DNA of 64,000 bases. Source: Capsicum annuum. Lineage: Eukaryota > Streptophyta > Magnoliopsida > Solanales > Solanaceae. The position numbers were made by a program, and so were the translations under genes. The stretch is from positions 17,783,876 through 17,847,875 of the forward strand of contig NC_061121.1 in assembly GCF_002878395.1 (NCBI RefSeq), read 5' to 3'. Each line of letters starts with the position of its first letter. The first letter of the stretch is position 1. Under the pieces are notes generated by a model, which had not been told where the DNA came from, did not search any database, and worked only from the letters and a program-made list of their open reading frames with translations. Positions 1 to 11,180 of this stretch are shown here, piece by piece.

Positions 1-671
1 ATTTATGTTATATGACTTACAAAGATTATAAAGTAAGAAGGATAGAAATGAAGAAACAATGTAATGTACCTAGTCCCACAAGTATATATAAAGGTGGTCT
101 ACTAGCACTATTTATACACTTATATCTGATTTCTATTAAGCTCTTGTATCACTTGTTGTTACTTTCAGCCTTACATAGTAGTACATATTTTTGTACTGAC
201 GCCCCTTATGGGGGACCTGCATTTGATGATGCAGGCACAGGTACTTCAACTAATACATCTTCTCAGTAGGAGCTCAGGATATCCAACGGCTATTAGTGAG
301 CTCCAGATTGATTCGGGGCTTTCCGGGTCTGTTTTATTTATTTTGGTATTGTACAGAAGTTAAAAGTATGGAGGGGGTTTGTCCCAACCTTAAATAGATA
401 TATATATATATATCTTTTAGAGACTTTGTCGACAAATGTAAAGTTAAGCATGATAATGTCTTATCTTTTAGATATTATGGCCCCAACGACCAAGTATGGC
501 ATATATAGTTTTGGCTTGTCATTTATTTCTCATCAATGCATTATATCCATGTATGAAAAAACTTTTGGTTATTATAGTTACATGTATGAGAAGTAAAGGT
601 TATGGATTGGTTCTCTCGGGCCTTCACGGCTACGGGCGCCTATCCTCCCTAATAGGATTTGAGGCATAACA
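1..671 (+). repeat. O 5' LTR, 3' portion
   Basis: Non-coding AT-rich sequence lies directly upstream of an initiator-Met-type primer site. It ends in GAGGCATAACA, like other Tekay-type LTR ends. A short TA dinucleotide run (about 400-413) is present. The LTR start lies outside the window. No overlapping copy exists for comparison, because C interrupts the 3' LTR after about 370 bp. Confidence 0.65.
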
Positions 672-692
672 AAAGTGGTATTAGAGCAGGTT
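672..692 (+). promoter_or_regulatory. O primer-binding site (initiator tRNA-Met type)
   Basis: TGGTATTAGAGCAGG from 676 differs by one base, in its first 12, from TGGTATCAGAGC, the primer site complementary to the 3' end of initiator tRNA-Met in plant Ty1/Copia and Ty3/Gypsy elements. It follows the LTR end by 4 nt. It fixes the strand of O and the LTR boundary. Confidence 0.8.
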
Positions 693-891
693 ATCCTACG
701 GAGTCTACGAAACTATGTCTAAGTAGAGTCTTGTTTGTGGGTGTGTTATTCACCATATCTATAAATAAGAGGCTATGGGACATTTAGTGGTTGTCTTTTT
801 TTCTTCACATCTTAGATCATGCAATAGAGACCAAGTTGTAGGTAAAGTCATATTTAACCATTGAATTTGTTTTTTCCTCATTATAGTAAAG

Positions 892-1654
892 ATACCAGTT
901 ACAATAAAGAGTAAGAATATAGGTAAGCAAGTAGATGTGGCTGCCGTAGAAGGGACCAGAAAGTCACCACGTAGACTAGCTAATCAAAGAGAGGCTCAAG
1001 CTGAGTTTATATCGCAAACTTCTTCTATTCCTCCATCTCCAGAAGAGCTAAGAAGGAGAAGAACCGCATCCTCAAAACCACCTATTAATGTTACTGAGCA
1101 AGATCTATATAATACGGTGTAATTATTGGCTCTTATAGTTTCTAGACAAGCTCAAGGACAAGCTATTCCTACCGCAGGTTCTAGTAGTGCAGATATGGAA
1201 GCTAGCCTTTGAACGTAAGATTTTCTTAAATTGGATCCTCCTACCTTCACCGGATTAGATCTTAATGAAGACCCATAGGACTTTATTGATCAAATCCAAA
1301 AGGGATCTAGATGTCATGCATGTATCGGGTAAAGAGACAGTTGAGCTAGCAGCATATAGATTCAAAGGAAAGGCTATATTTTGGTATGAAGACTGAAAAC
1401 GATCTAGGGGTATCTATGCACCATCAGCTACTTGGAAAGAGTTCAATGAGGCATTTCTTGTTCATTACCTTCCATTCGAGATTTAAGAGGCCTTGAAGAT
1501 CAGTTCTTAAACCTTCGCCAAGGGAATATGAGTGTGAGGGAGTACAACCTCCAGTTTAACTCTTTGTTTAGGTATGCTCCTAATATAGTAGCTACTATGG
1601 ATGATAGAGTTAATCGATATATGGATAGGTTGGATCCATATCTGGTTAGATATT
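892..1654 (+). pseudogene. gag: O gag, N-terminal part
   Basis: This is the retrotransposon capsid polyprotein of a Tekay/Del-like element. The visible frame from about 892 (a probable ATG decayed to ATA) runs through basic residues (RKSPRRLANQREAQAEF) to a stop at 1120. Gag-type segments follow in shifted frames: LDPPTFTGLDLNEDP, then NMSVREYNLQFNSLFRYAPNIV, then DDRVNRYMDRLDPYLVRYL just before 1654. At least six stops or frame changes are present, so no capsid can be made. The reading frame breaks at the N1 insertion and resumes at 9182. Confidence 0.8.
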
Positions 1655-3313
1655 TGACAGCACCCAATCACACATGCAATTGTACATGGTCTACCAAGTA
1701 GTCATGTGACCTTTAAGAAGCCAAGTATCGATACCACAGGGACTTGATATAACAACGATTCAATCATACTTTAAACTCTAAGATTAAAATGATGCAAGAG
1801 TAACCAGGAAGAGAGTTTTGAATATTGTACATTGCAAGTAAGGAAAACAATGCGTAAAGTAGAGTCTTGAAACAATCAATATGAGTAAATCCAGGGTTAA
1901 ATCACTTTGAACAATCATACTATGTTATTGAGCTTCATTCGTTAACTTACTTATCTTGATTTTTGATTCGTAGGATTAATTGCATGATAATGGTCTCCCA
2001 ACCTCTAACCGTTTACCTAATTTAGATATTAAACTACATCATTGAGCTGGGATGTAATAATCCAATTAAGTTCATTAAGCTATCATCCTACGTTTGAATC
2101 AAGTAAGGAATCTAAGTATATCCCTGTCCTAGACACTAATTTGAATTCCTTATTTCAGAAAAAAATATAAACCATACTTTTCATTCCCATTTCTATCTTT
2201 CTATTCCCTCTTCCGAGTTTACAAGGTTGACAATAGATGTATTCTAAGGGTGATCAAGTCTCAAAATAGTTAAAATAATAATAAAAGACCAACCAATAAT
2301 GATAAGTAAATTAAACAAACTTAATTCAAAACAATAGTACTCATGTTCTTGGCTTTAACCCTAGTAAGAGGGCGTTTATCCATGCATAGTCATAATCATG
2401 ATCCAAAGGATTGAATACATGGTATAATATATTAGAATACTAAATAAAAAATGTAAAACCTAAGTTATGGGGTTGTAGTAGCTTCCTTAAAGTTCCAAGA
2501 TACCCTTACAATGTAACAAAACATGTATTTATAAGAGATGATTGACCTAAGCCGTATAAGACTCAATTTGCACTTTTGGCCGTATCTAAAATGCCCAACG
2601 CATCGTGATTTGTGTAAAAGGGGAGCGGAGATTGCACCAAGAGATGTGGAGTTTGTGATGTGAGCTCTCGAAAGGAGATCTGCTGGTCGCGATGCGAGCT
2701 TAACGCGAGTGCTCTCTAGAAGTTGTCTCCAAAATATTTTCTAATGTTCCTTGTCCATCCTTTTATTCAAGCCTTTGTGGTGTGTTTTACATGGATTTCA
2801 AGTCTTTAAATCATCCATCTATGACCATATTCAAATCACAAAGCTTCCTACATTAATTTACACCATGGGTTAGAAATCAAAACAACACAATATCAAGAAC
2901 GATGAACTTAAAATATGAGCCAAGATTAGGCTTGCTCATGTTGAATGCTAACTTATTGTTTTGACTCTTGTATTGATCCAATTGAACTTTGCACATTATT
3001 AAAAAGTTGTTACACATATAATTACACTTTAAAACTTTTTGGAACTCCTTAAATACATTAGAATCCATCAAGATAGACTAGACAAGCAACTAGCTTAAGC
3101 TAGTAAAACTAGTTTCCTCGATTGAACTCTAAATGTCTCAATTAAGTACAAAATTGTTAGGAATTCACTTTTTGAACATTATAATCACACACTTGGGGGT
3201 ACTTAGATGCTTTTTTATATCATATTCACACATTAAGCACATGAATTGTCCTTAAAACTAAGCTAAATAAGATAGAATAGTAACGCTAAAGTGCATAAAT
3301 ACACCCAACATCA
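1655..3313 (-). repeat. N1 3' LTR (left copy)
   Basis: It begins TGACAGCACCC and ends CCCAACATCA, and aligns along its length with 7523-9181. In the first 80 bases the copies differ at roughly one position in eight by eye, so the insertion is old. A GC-rich block at about 2578-2715 includes the palindrome TCGCGATGCGA (2687-2697). A 64-codon minus-strand ORF occurs in both copies and is probably chance. Confidence 0.9.
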
Positions 3314-3350
3314 CCACCCTACACTTAAAGCCTTGTTCTTCCTCGAACAA
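3314..3350 (-). promoter_or_regulatory. N1 polypurine tract and upstream hairpin
   Basis: On the minus strand AAGTGTAGGGTGG (3314-3326) abuts the LTR and is the expected plus-strand primer site. Six bases away lies an 18-nt inverted repeat (3333-3350) reading TTGTTC-GAGGAA-GAACAA. The same pair occurs at 11144-11180, 56900-56936 and, with different stem bases, 32537-32574. Confidence 0.7.
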
Positions 3351-4900
3351 CTATTAACTCTAAGAATCATAATCTCAAGAGACTCTAAACTTCTACTATA
3401 TACAAGACACTCTAGCTAGTACTACATTGACTACATAAACTGCAAGTTTCTCCCATAAGCATGTTATATACATAATTGACAGCTCATGAACACTACTCCA
3501 AAAGATCATACCCTCAAGAATTGACTCACCTACTTGTGAAACTCATGCTTATCATTCAATCAAGGACGTCATACAAGTCATCCACATTCATTAAACGTAT
3601 GCCCCTCACATTATGATAGTTACCCATAATCACTCATAATAGAAGCATTTTATCACAATAGGTACAAGAATCAAGTTGCGCTCATTCTCTCAAAGAATTA
3701 ACTAGTTACACATGATGAACTATAGGATTTCCCTTAGTGTAGTGCTCCACTAATAATAGAATATTGAATCTTAAGATCAAATAGGTCTTTTCTAGGTTGT
3801 AATGAAGGCTAAGGGACGGGTAGGAACTATTTTGGCTAAATAGTGTTCCTAAGGGCTTTAATACACTACATTTTTCAATTAAAACCAGTTTCCAACAACC
3901 AATTTACACCACTTTTATCTACCTATATCTTTTGTTTTCACCCCACTCATTAACATCATTTACATACACTATGGTGGAAGTATTTTATGCCCAACTCATT
4001 CAATTTGAACAAATTTTTATTCTTTTCATTACTCAGCTCCCTACCTTAACATATAGCAACGTTTTGAACACCAATAGCTAACATTTTTGGGGCTTCAATT
4101 TCACATTTCCTTCTCTTGTTTATCACACTCCTTACTCAATTAGTTTTCCATTAAAGTTTTTAGGAGCTTTTGATCAAATAAAGATCTATCAAAAAAGGGA
4201 TTATGCTACACATGAGGCTACCAAAAAAAAAAAATCTAAAGGCTCAATAGGGCTTACTAGGATAATGCACAAAGGTAGGTCGAAACGGTATAAAATAAAG
4301 CTATCAAAGAAATGCCTATATCATCTCGTAAGCTCACATTATTTATTTCACTTTGAACACGCAATGGTAAAGTTATAGACATCTCATGAAACAAGGAATA
4401 TACTACAACCTCACATCACACATGGCACATGCTCAACTCACATAGGATTATCATAGACTCTCAACCAAACAATAGCATGAATTTAAATTAAGCCAAGAAG
4501 TACAAGAGTCAAAAACTTGAGCCTAGGAGTCTCAAAAATAGCAATGTGCAGAATCAACATGCTTTTACAATTAAACACTTGCACCATGCAATAAAAAATA
4601 ACACCAACAAGAATATCTTACACATTTTTTAAAATAAAGCCCAAAATCGAAAATTACCCCACCCCATACTTAAAAATCTACTTTGTACCCAAAGTGAACT
4701 TTTAAAGTAAGAGATAGAAATACTCCCTAAGGCCTCTAGGCCTAGCTAGTAGCATCTTTTGCATTAATGAGATCTGAGGGACCCCACACTCAGTTTTTGC
4801 CATGCTCCTTAACTCAAGTTTGCGGTACTCATACTTTTCATAAAACTATTACTCAATAAAAAAATATGTTAAATAAAAAATAAAAACTAAAAGGAAAACA
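3351..4900 (-). other. N1 3' noncoding domain
   Basis: About 1.5 kb has no credible ORF. It shares ordered blocks with A1, F and the 53112-53496 fragment: a CTTAGTGTAGTGCTCCACTAA block (about 3735-3757), a GACGGGTAGGAACTATTT block (about 3817-3834) and a CAAAGAAATGCCTA block (about 4307-4320). No function is known to me. Confidence 0.6.
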
Positions 4901-4906
4901 TACCTA

Positions 4907-5254
4907 CTAAACTTGGGTTGCCTCCCATGCAGCGCCTGATTTAGTGTCACGGCACGACCCAACTACGACGTAGTCATTTTTTTTCCTTCTCTTTCTCACA
5001 CTTGGTCTCCATCTTTTTATTCTCTTTAACCCTATTGGGTGTGAACTCTCAAGGGTACATGATTTTTCAACTTTAGCCTTTTCAGGCCCATCAGCTTGCA
5101 TTCTGTCAGGCTGTGGTGGTAGTGGATTAGGTAGCTCAATGAGGTAGTCCAAAGAGGTCTTTGGTGGACTAACCACCCCACACTTACCCCCTTCAATAAT
5201 AGTAATCATACACAACTCCTTATAGTGAGATAGTGTGTTTAGTTCCTTGTACAC
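4907..5254 (-). pseudogene. N1 pol tail remnant with GRQP box
   Basis: A 115-codon minus-strand ORF has a lysine/arginine-rich stretch and ends over a box whose plus strand reads GGTTGCCTCCCATGCAGCGC (4917-4936). Read in another frame this gives a GRQP tail like that found after integrase in Athila-like elements. The same box is present in A1, D and G. Here it follows the protease remnant directly, so the RT to integrase segment is missing. I recognise no enzyme domain in the ORF itself. Confidence 0.55.
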
Positions 5255-5269
5255 TTAAAATACCGCCTC

Positions 5270-5790
5270 TTCATTCTTCAACCTCATGGTGAGTGTGCCT
5301 ACTCTCATATCAGTCAGCGCTTATTCAATTTCTAAGAATGGATGCCCCAAGATAATTGGTACCTATTCATCTGCCTAAAAACATAAAATAATAAAGTCAG
5401 CAGGAATAATAAATTTACCAACCTTTATGAGGATATCCTCAATGATTCCTTCCGAACAAGCAATGGACCCGTCTTCCAACTACACTAGTATGGTGGTCGG
5501 TCTAGGATTTTCTAAGACCAATGTGTCGAACAAAGAGAGGGGCATCATGTTGACACTAGCCTCTAAGTCACTGGGTGCATTGGCCATTCTACTCCTAATT
5601 TGGATAGGGAGAGTAAAATTCCCAAAATTTCTCAATTTTTAGGGATTTTTTGAGTAACCACAAAACTATACTCTTCAGTGAGTGCTACTATTTCCACTTC
5701 CTACAATTTTACCTTATTAAAGAACGCATCCCTTAAGTACTTAGCGTACTTGGGCATACCCTGCAAAACATCTAAAAGAGAAAGGTTAAT
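5270..5790 (-). pseudogene. N1 retroviral-type aspartic protease remnant
   Basis: Read on the minus strand, MPKYAKYLRDAFFNKV (about 5706-5757) is the linker that precedes the protease in Athila-like polyproteins. The catalytic region reads SDLEASVNMMPLS, where relatives have DLGAS, so the active-site Gly is replaced. The flap-to-C-terminal part ends VPIILGHPFLE (about 5325-5360), matching the family's ILGRPFL. Several stops interrupt it. In an active element this enzyme would cut the Gag-Pol polyprotein; this copy cannot. Confidence 0.75.
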
Positions 5791-6199
5791 ATGTAATTCT
5801 CTAAAGTGTCAAAGAACTTCTTGAAACATGCATCCTCCTTTGGCTTCATATGGTTTTGTGGAAAGGGTAGTTGTGGGATCTTCTTCACTTATTCAATATT
5901 TTTTCTTTTGAATACTCAGAATTTCTTTAACAACTTTTTAAGATAAATGTGGGGGAGTCAAATCTGCATCTATCTCCTTAGTTATCTTTGGAGGTTCTCC
6001 TTGAAGCTCTTTACTACTACTCAAAGTAATTGCCATAACTTCTTTTGGATTTTCTATATCTCTGGGCAAACCACCTTGAGTCCTTATTCAATGCTTGCTG
6101 TAACTAACCTAAGTATAACTCTAAGCTTCTCCAATTCGCTTACTGATTCTTTAATTATTCCTTTTGACTTTTTATGTCTGCAGCCGTTTACACTTGACT

Positions 6200-7370
6200 A
6201 GCCCAGATTTGTTTCATCATCCACATTGCTAGTTGACTGATTTAGTGGAGCCTATGGCTATGGAATTTGCTGTTTTTGTGCATTCCACGACTGAGTATGC
6301 CAATTAATCTTGTAGGCATTACCATAATTTGGCCTTTGAGAATTTCCCACATACATTAATGATTTCAGATTTGAAGCACATATGGCCACATAATGGCCAC
6401 TATTATTGCAAACTTCACACCAACCTACAACTTGTTGGATTGCATTGACTATGGATACAGGCTGTACAACTCCTAATTTTAGGCTGCTGAATTGAGTGTT
6501 TATCATATTTTGCAATGTCGCAACCTGAGCTACTAAAGTAGTGTGTTGGTCCACCTCCAACAAACTTGCAACTTTCTTGGTGGCACTTTTAAAATCACCA
6601 TGCCACTTTGGATTTTCTTGTGTGATGCAGTTTAATAAAGTGTAAAATTCATCATATGTCATCTCAAGAGCTTGACCTTGACAACTTGCAGCTGAATATA
6701 CTAATATTTTTATATTTTGATTAAGAGCCTCTACAAAAGAATAAGCAAGTACCTCATTGGATTGTTGATGGTGTGGATAGTCCCGAAGAAGATACTTAAA
6801 CCACTCCCAAGCACACTAAAGATTCTCATCAAGCTTCTATTTAAATTATTCTATCTCACTGCGAAGTCTCACAGTCTTTTCAAATGGGAAAAATCAAATA
6901 AGGAATTTTCTGGCCATGTCATCCCATGATATGATTGAATTTTCCAGTTCTGCATTCAATCACTTTTTTGCTTCCCCAATTAGTGAAAAGGTGAACAACG
7001 TCATCCCCACATAGTCTATATTCACACCCATAGGAATGAATATGTCACTAATTTTGAGAAAATTTTGCAAGTAGACCCATGGATCTTCATATGAAAGCCC
7101 TATGAACTGTCCACTACTAATCAAAAGTTGTACCATATTTTGTTTAAGCTTGAAATTATCTCCAGCCATTGGCTTCTAAAACGGGGAGTTAAAATTTGTT
7201 GGAAGTGGGATTGCAACTCCTCTGACTATCCTGCGGGCTACTTGTTCGTAAGCCATAATGGCAGAATTCTCTTGGTCTTCTGTGATTTGAGGAATACGAG
7301 GGAAAATGATTGCTTCTCTCCTTCTTTGATGGAAGCGTTGCTTAGGTTCAGGGCTTGGTTATACTAAAGG
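6200..7370 (-). pseudogene. gag: N1 gag (Athila/Tat-like capsid)
   Basis: The minus-strand frame shows MAYEQVARRIVRG (about 7250), then the capsid core with LKQNMVQLLISSGQFIGLS and EDPWVYLQNFLKISDIFIP (6960-7150). The C-terminal part (6258-6662) has an intact CCHC zinc knuckle, CEVCNNSGHYVAIC (about 6372-6415), the nucleic-acid-binding motif of nucleocapsid. A stop near 7165 and a break between 6960 and 6662 show it is dead. A1 gag is the closest relative in this window, with the same knuckle spacing. Confidence 0.8.
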
Positions 7371-7499
7371 TTTATATCTTGCCAGCTTACAAGGTTGTAA
7401 ACCTATTTCATGTAATTACAAAACCAAGACCAAGCGTAAAAACACCAAATAAATCTAAAAAGCAAAATTAAAAATAAAAACAGTTGCAAAATTACAAGT

Positions 7500-7522
7500 A
7501 CCATGTAATGTCGCCAAAAACT
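7500..7522 (-). promoter_or_regulatory. N1 primer-binding site, decayed
   Basis: Just inside the right LTR the minus strand reads TTTTTGGCGACATTACATGG. Athila-like elements use a site of the form TGGCGCCGTTGCCGGGGA, complementary to the tRNA-Asp 3' end. Only TGGCG is clearly kept, so the assignment leans on position. Confidence 0.5.
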
Positions 7523-9181
7523 TGACAGTGCCCAAGCGCACATGCAAGTGTACGTGGTCTACCAAGTAGTAAAGTGGCCTTCAAGAAGCCAAGTATTGAT
7601 CACACAGGGACTTAATCTAACAATAATTCAATTCTAGTTTAACTTTCAAGATTAAATTAATGCAAGAGTAACCAGAAAGAGAGTTTTTAATATTGTAAAT
7701 TACAAGTAAAGAAAACAATGGGTCAAGTAGAGTATTGAAACAACAATAGGAGTAACGACCAGGGCTAAAGCACTTTGAACAATCATTCTTTGTTATTAAA
7801 TTTCATTCATTAATTGGCTTATCTTGGTTGTTGATTAGTAGGGCTAATTGAATGATCATGGTCTCCCGGCCTCTAACCGTTTACTTAATTTGGACATTAC
7901 AACTACATCATTGTGCGGGGATGTAATAATCCAATTAAGTTCATTAAGATATCATCCTAAATTTGAATAAAGTAAGGCATCTAAGTAAATCCCTTCCCTA
8001 GACACTAATTTGAATTCCTTATTTCATAAAAGAATACAAACCATACTTTGTTCATTTCCATGTTCCATCTTCTTATTCCCTCTCCAGAGTTCACAAGGTT
8101 GACAATAGATGTATTCTAAGGGTGATCAAGCCTCAAAATAGTTAAAATAAGAATAAACAAATAACCAATAATGATAAGAAATTTAAACAAACTTAATCCA
8201 AAACAATATTACTCATGTTCTTAGCTTCAACTCCGGAAAGAGGGCGTTTAGCCACGCATAGTCATAATCATGATCCAAAGGGTTAAATACATGATATAAT
8301 CAATTAGAATGATAAATAAAGAGTGTAAAACCTAAGTTATGAAGTTGTATCAGAATCCTGAATGCTCTAATACGTTCCAAGTTACCCTTACAATGTAACA
8401 AAACACGTATTTATAATAGAAGATTGATCCAAGCCGTATAGGACTCAATTTGCACTTTTGGCCGTGTCTAAAATGCTTAACGTGTCACAAATTATGCAAA
8501 GGGGAAGTGGATATTGCGCCATGAGCTGTGGAGGTCGTGACACGAGATCTATAAAGGAAATCTGCTGGTCGCAACGCGAGCATAACGCTAGTGCTCTCAG
8601 GAAGATGTCTCCAAAATATTTTCTAAGTGTTCCTTGCTAATCCTTTTATTCAAGACTTTGTGGTGTGTTTACAGACTTTAAATCATCCATATATCACCAT
8701 ATTCAGATCATAAAGCTTACTACATTAATTTACACCATGGGTTAGATATCAAACCAACACAATATCAAGAACGACGAACTCAAAACACGAGCCAAGACTA
8801 GGCTTGCTCATGTTGAATTTTAACTTATTGTTTTGACTCTTATTTTGATATAATTGAACTTTGAACATTACCAATAAGTTGTTCGACATATAATTACATT
8901 TTAAAACTATTTGGAACTCCTTAAACACATTACACTCCATCAAGATATACTAGACAAGCACCTAGCTCAAGCTAGTAAAACTAGTTTCCTCTATTGAACT
9001 CTAAATGACTCAATTAAGTAAAAACTTATTAGGAATTCACTTTGAAAATTTTAATCACACACTTGGGTACTTCAATGCTTGTTTATATGATATTCACACA
9101 TTAATCACATGAATCATCCTTAAAACTAAGTTGAATAAGCTAGAATAGTAACGCTAGAGTGTATAAATACACCTAACATCA
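7523..9181 (-). repeat. N1 5' LTR (right copy)
   Basis: This copy pairs with 1655-3313. It starts TGACAGTGCCC and ends CCTAACATCA. It has the same GC-rich block (about 8456-8600), with the palindrome decayed. The copy is full length and is followed by AGATT, the second half of the target duplication. Confidence 0.9.
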
Positions 9182-9606
9182 AGATTGTACTATTGCTGCT
9201 TTGAACAAAGACATGGACATAGCAAGAATATAAGATTTTGCGAAAAAAAAATTGAGGATCAGAGGCAAAGAATAAGAACACAAGAATTGGAAAGAGGGTA
9301 TTCCAAGTGGGCCAGATCTACGGGGCATTTTATGGCATCCCAAGTAGAGTTTAGGCCTTTATTTTTTAATAGACCGCCTAGGCCATTATATTCTTATTAT
9401 GCCGCTAATTCTCCACCACAGTTTCAAGGATCCAAAGGCAATCAATTTGGGAAAATAAGTGAGAGTCAGAGTTCACAAATAGCAGGGTATCAAGAGCATG
9501 AGAGTATGAGCTGATTAAGACCTTCTCGGCAGCCATGTAAGTAATTTGGAAAGCTTTATTTAGATACATGTTGGTTTGGCATAAATGCTTGCTTTTGGTG
9601 TGGCTT
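9182..9606 (+). pseudogene. gag: O gag, C-terminal part
   Basis: The capsid frame resumes as IAALNKDMDIARI, then KIEDQRQRIRTQELERG, then SKWARSTGHFMASQVEFRPL and a proline/serine-rich tail through EHESMS. This order is typical of Tekay/Del gag C-termini. A nucleocapsid knuckle begins after 9520 (CK-FGKLYLDTC, then a second CFWCG at about 9594) and is cut by A1 at 9606. The 109-codon stretch 9185-9514 is the longest open piece of O's gag. Most of it reads in one frame, with a stop at about 9232 in the frame expected from upstream. Confidence 0.85.
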
Positions 9607-11143
9607 TGTTTCAACTCAAATGCACACGTAAGTGCACGTGATCATACAAGTAATATAGTGACTTAGACAGTCAGATATCGTCCCTATGAGGACTAAGCAA
9701 ACTATAGTTTTACCCAACTTTTAGTTTTAGACTATGAAGTATAAAGTGTTGTAAAGTATCAAGATATTTGTGAAATTATGAATAAAAATTATAAATGAAT
9801 AATAACTAGTAATTTGTGACAATATAAAAGCAAGCAAAGGTTGTAAACAATAATGATGAGAATTTCATAGTTGTGGCACATCTAAAACAATCATGCAATT
9901 CTATCTTCTTATCGCATTCTAATTGGTTATTGGGTTGTTGATTCGCAAGGTTTATACCACGATCTTGTCTTCCAACCTCAAATCTTCTATCTATTGAATA
10001 TTGTAACTATAACTCCCACAGAGATACAATAATTCATCTAGATTCATGACATTATCTTCTTGGAATTAAACCAAGCAAGGCTTCTTGGTATATCTCTATC
10101 CTAGGTGCTAATTCAAACCCGTTATTTCATAATAGGATAAGAACCTTGCTCCTTAATTTCTTTATTCTATCCTATCCTATGATTCTCCTCCTGGATTCGC
10201 ATAGAGGTATAGATTTATTCTAATGGTGGCCACTCATCAAAATAGTAAGCTCAAGAAATTAAGAACAACCCAGATGATAATCCAAAAAGAAACTAAGTTA
10301 AAGAATATTAAATTGTACTCATGTTCTTGACCTCAACCCCAAAACAAGGGTATTTAGCCACTCATGTTTGAATTCAACATAAAAAATAAGCAATTAATCA
10401 TACCAAGAATTAACCTTGAAGTAAAGAATTTGAAAAGAAATTCTAAGAGCCCTAAGAGAGAGAATTTTGTGTTTTTCCGCCACTACTATGCTTCCCAAAG
10501 TGTCCCTAAATTATTCTAATTTTTTCTTTCTATAGTTGGGCACACAAAACCTGATTTAGACCTTCGGCACGATGTGCTGTGCTGTTAAATGACATTCTCA
10601 TAGCAGATCTGGGCCATCACAAATGGTTACTATTTTTGGAAGATTGAGATTTAGCTTAGCACCGTGATGCGCTGATATCGCGCAGAGCTACTGGTTTGTG
10701 ACAAACGAGAATTTACCTTCCTCTGTGATGTGCTAAGCTTCAGATTTCAAAGAACTGGCAACTGGAATTTTACTGCATCCTGGTAATATCGCGCCCTTAT
10801 TCTAGAATCTTCACAATTAGGAAATAGCACCTCACCGCGATGCGGTGACTTTGCAGTACCTTACCGAATTTTGACAAACACCATTTTGTCCCTCTCTGCG
10901 ATACAGTGAATTCAGGAATGGGAAGTTTCGACTTCCAGCTTGCCTTTCTGAGCTATTTTCCAATGCTTTTGTTTGATCCCTTTGCACATGCATATCATTC
11001 ATGTGTCTATTATATCTAATTCATCATAATTTAGCCCTGCAAACACTAATCATGTCCATTAGATAAGGAACACACTTAAACCTCAATTACACTCAGAATA
11101 GCGCATTATAGCTCTCAAAACAAGACTAATATGTACAAGATTA
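9607..11143 (-). repeat. A1 3' LTR
   Basis: It begins TGTTTCAACTC and ends just before a polypurine tract identical to N1's. It has no partner in the window, so the left edge rests on the TG, on alignment with the N1 LTR start, and on the end of O's gag knuckle. It holds a GC-rich palindromic block at about 10555-10930. Confidence 0.7.
10555..10930. repeat. GC-rich palindromic unit array in A1 LTR
   Basis: Several loosely spaced units of the form xGCGATGCx recur, the clearest being CACCGCGATGCGGTG (10833-10847), a perfect inverted repeat with a GAT centre. Others, such as GTGATGCGCTGATATCGCGC (10661-10680), are related. The surroundings are AT-rich. Confidence 0.6.
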
Positions 11144-11180
11144 CCACCCTACACTTGAAACCTTGTTCGTCCTCAAACAA
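11144..11180 (-). promoter_or_regulatory. A1 polypurine tract and upstream hairpin
   Basis: The minus strand has AAGTGTAGGGTGG (11144-11156), a 6-nt gap, then the hairpin TTGTTTG-AGGA-CGAACAA (11163-11180), which pairs fully as RNA if one U-G wobble is allowed. Confidence 0.7.

Larger units (their letters stand above)
1655..9181 (-). mobile_element. N1: Athila/Tat-like element with gag and protease only
   Basis: Two related LTRs (1655-3313 and 7523-9181) flank a 4.2-kb interior read on the minus strand. From its 5' end this holds a decayed tRNA-Asp-type primer site, gag, protease, a short GRQP-box tail, about 1.5 kb of noncoding DNA, and a polypurine tract. RT, RNase H and integrase are absent: protease remnants (to about 5270) are followed at once by sequence that normally follows integrase. 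The 5-bp flanks are ATATT (1650-1654) and AGATT (9182-9186), a target duplication with one mismatch. O's gag frame continues across it. It resembles gag-only non-autonomous plant elements that rely on enzymes supplied by relatives. Confidence 0.88.

Noticed and set aside
395..415. TA dinucleotide run
   Set aside because: Simple repeat inside an LTR, too short and too common to mean anything here.
676..687. Possible tRNA gene fragments at primer-binding sites (676, 29595, 38363, 39777)
   Set aside because: Only 12-18 bases complementary to a tRNA 3' end, placed directly beside LTRs; these are primer sites, not tRNA genes.
2877..8943. 64-codon minus-strand ORF present in both N1 LTRs (2877-3071 and 8749-8943)
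   Set aside because: The copies differ at about 15 residues, mostly by replacement changes, so there is no sign of protein constraint; F's LTR does not keep it.
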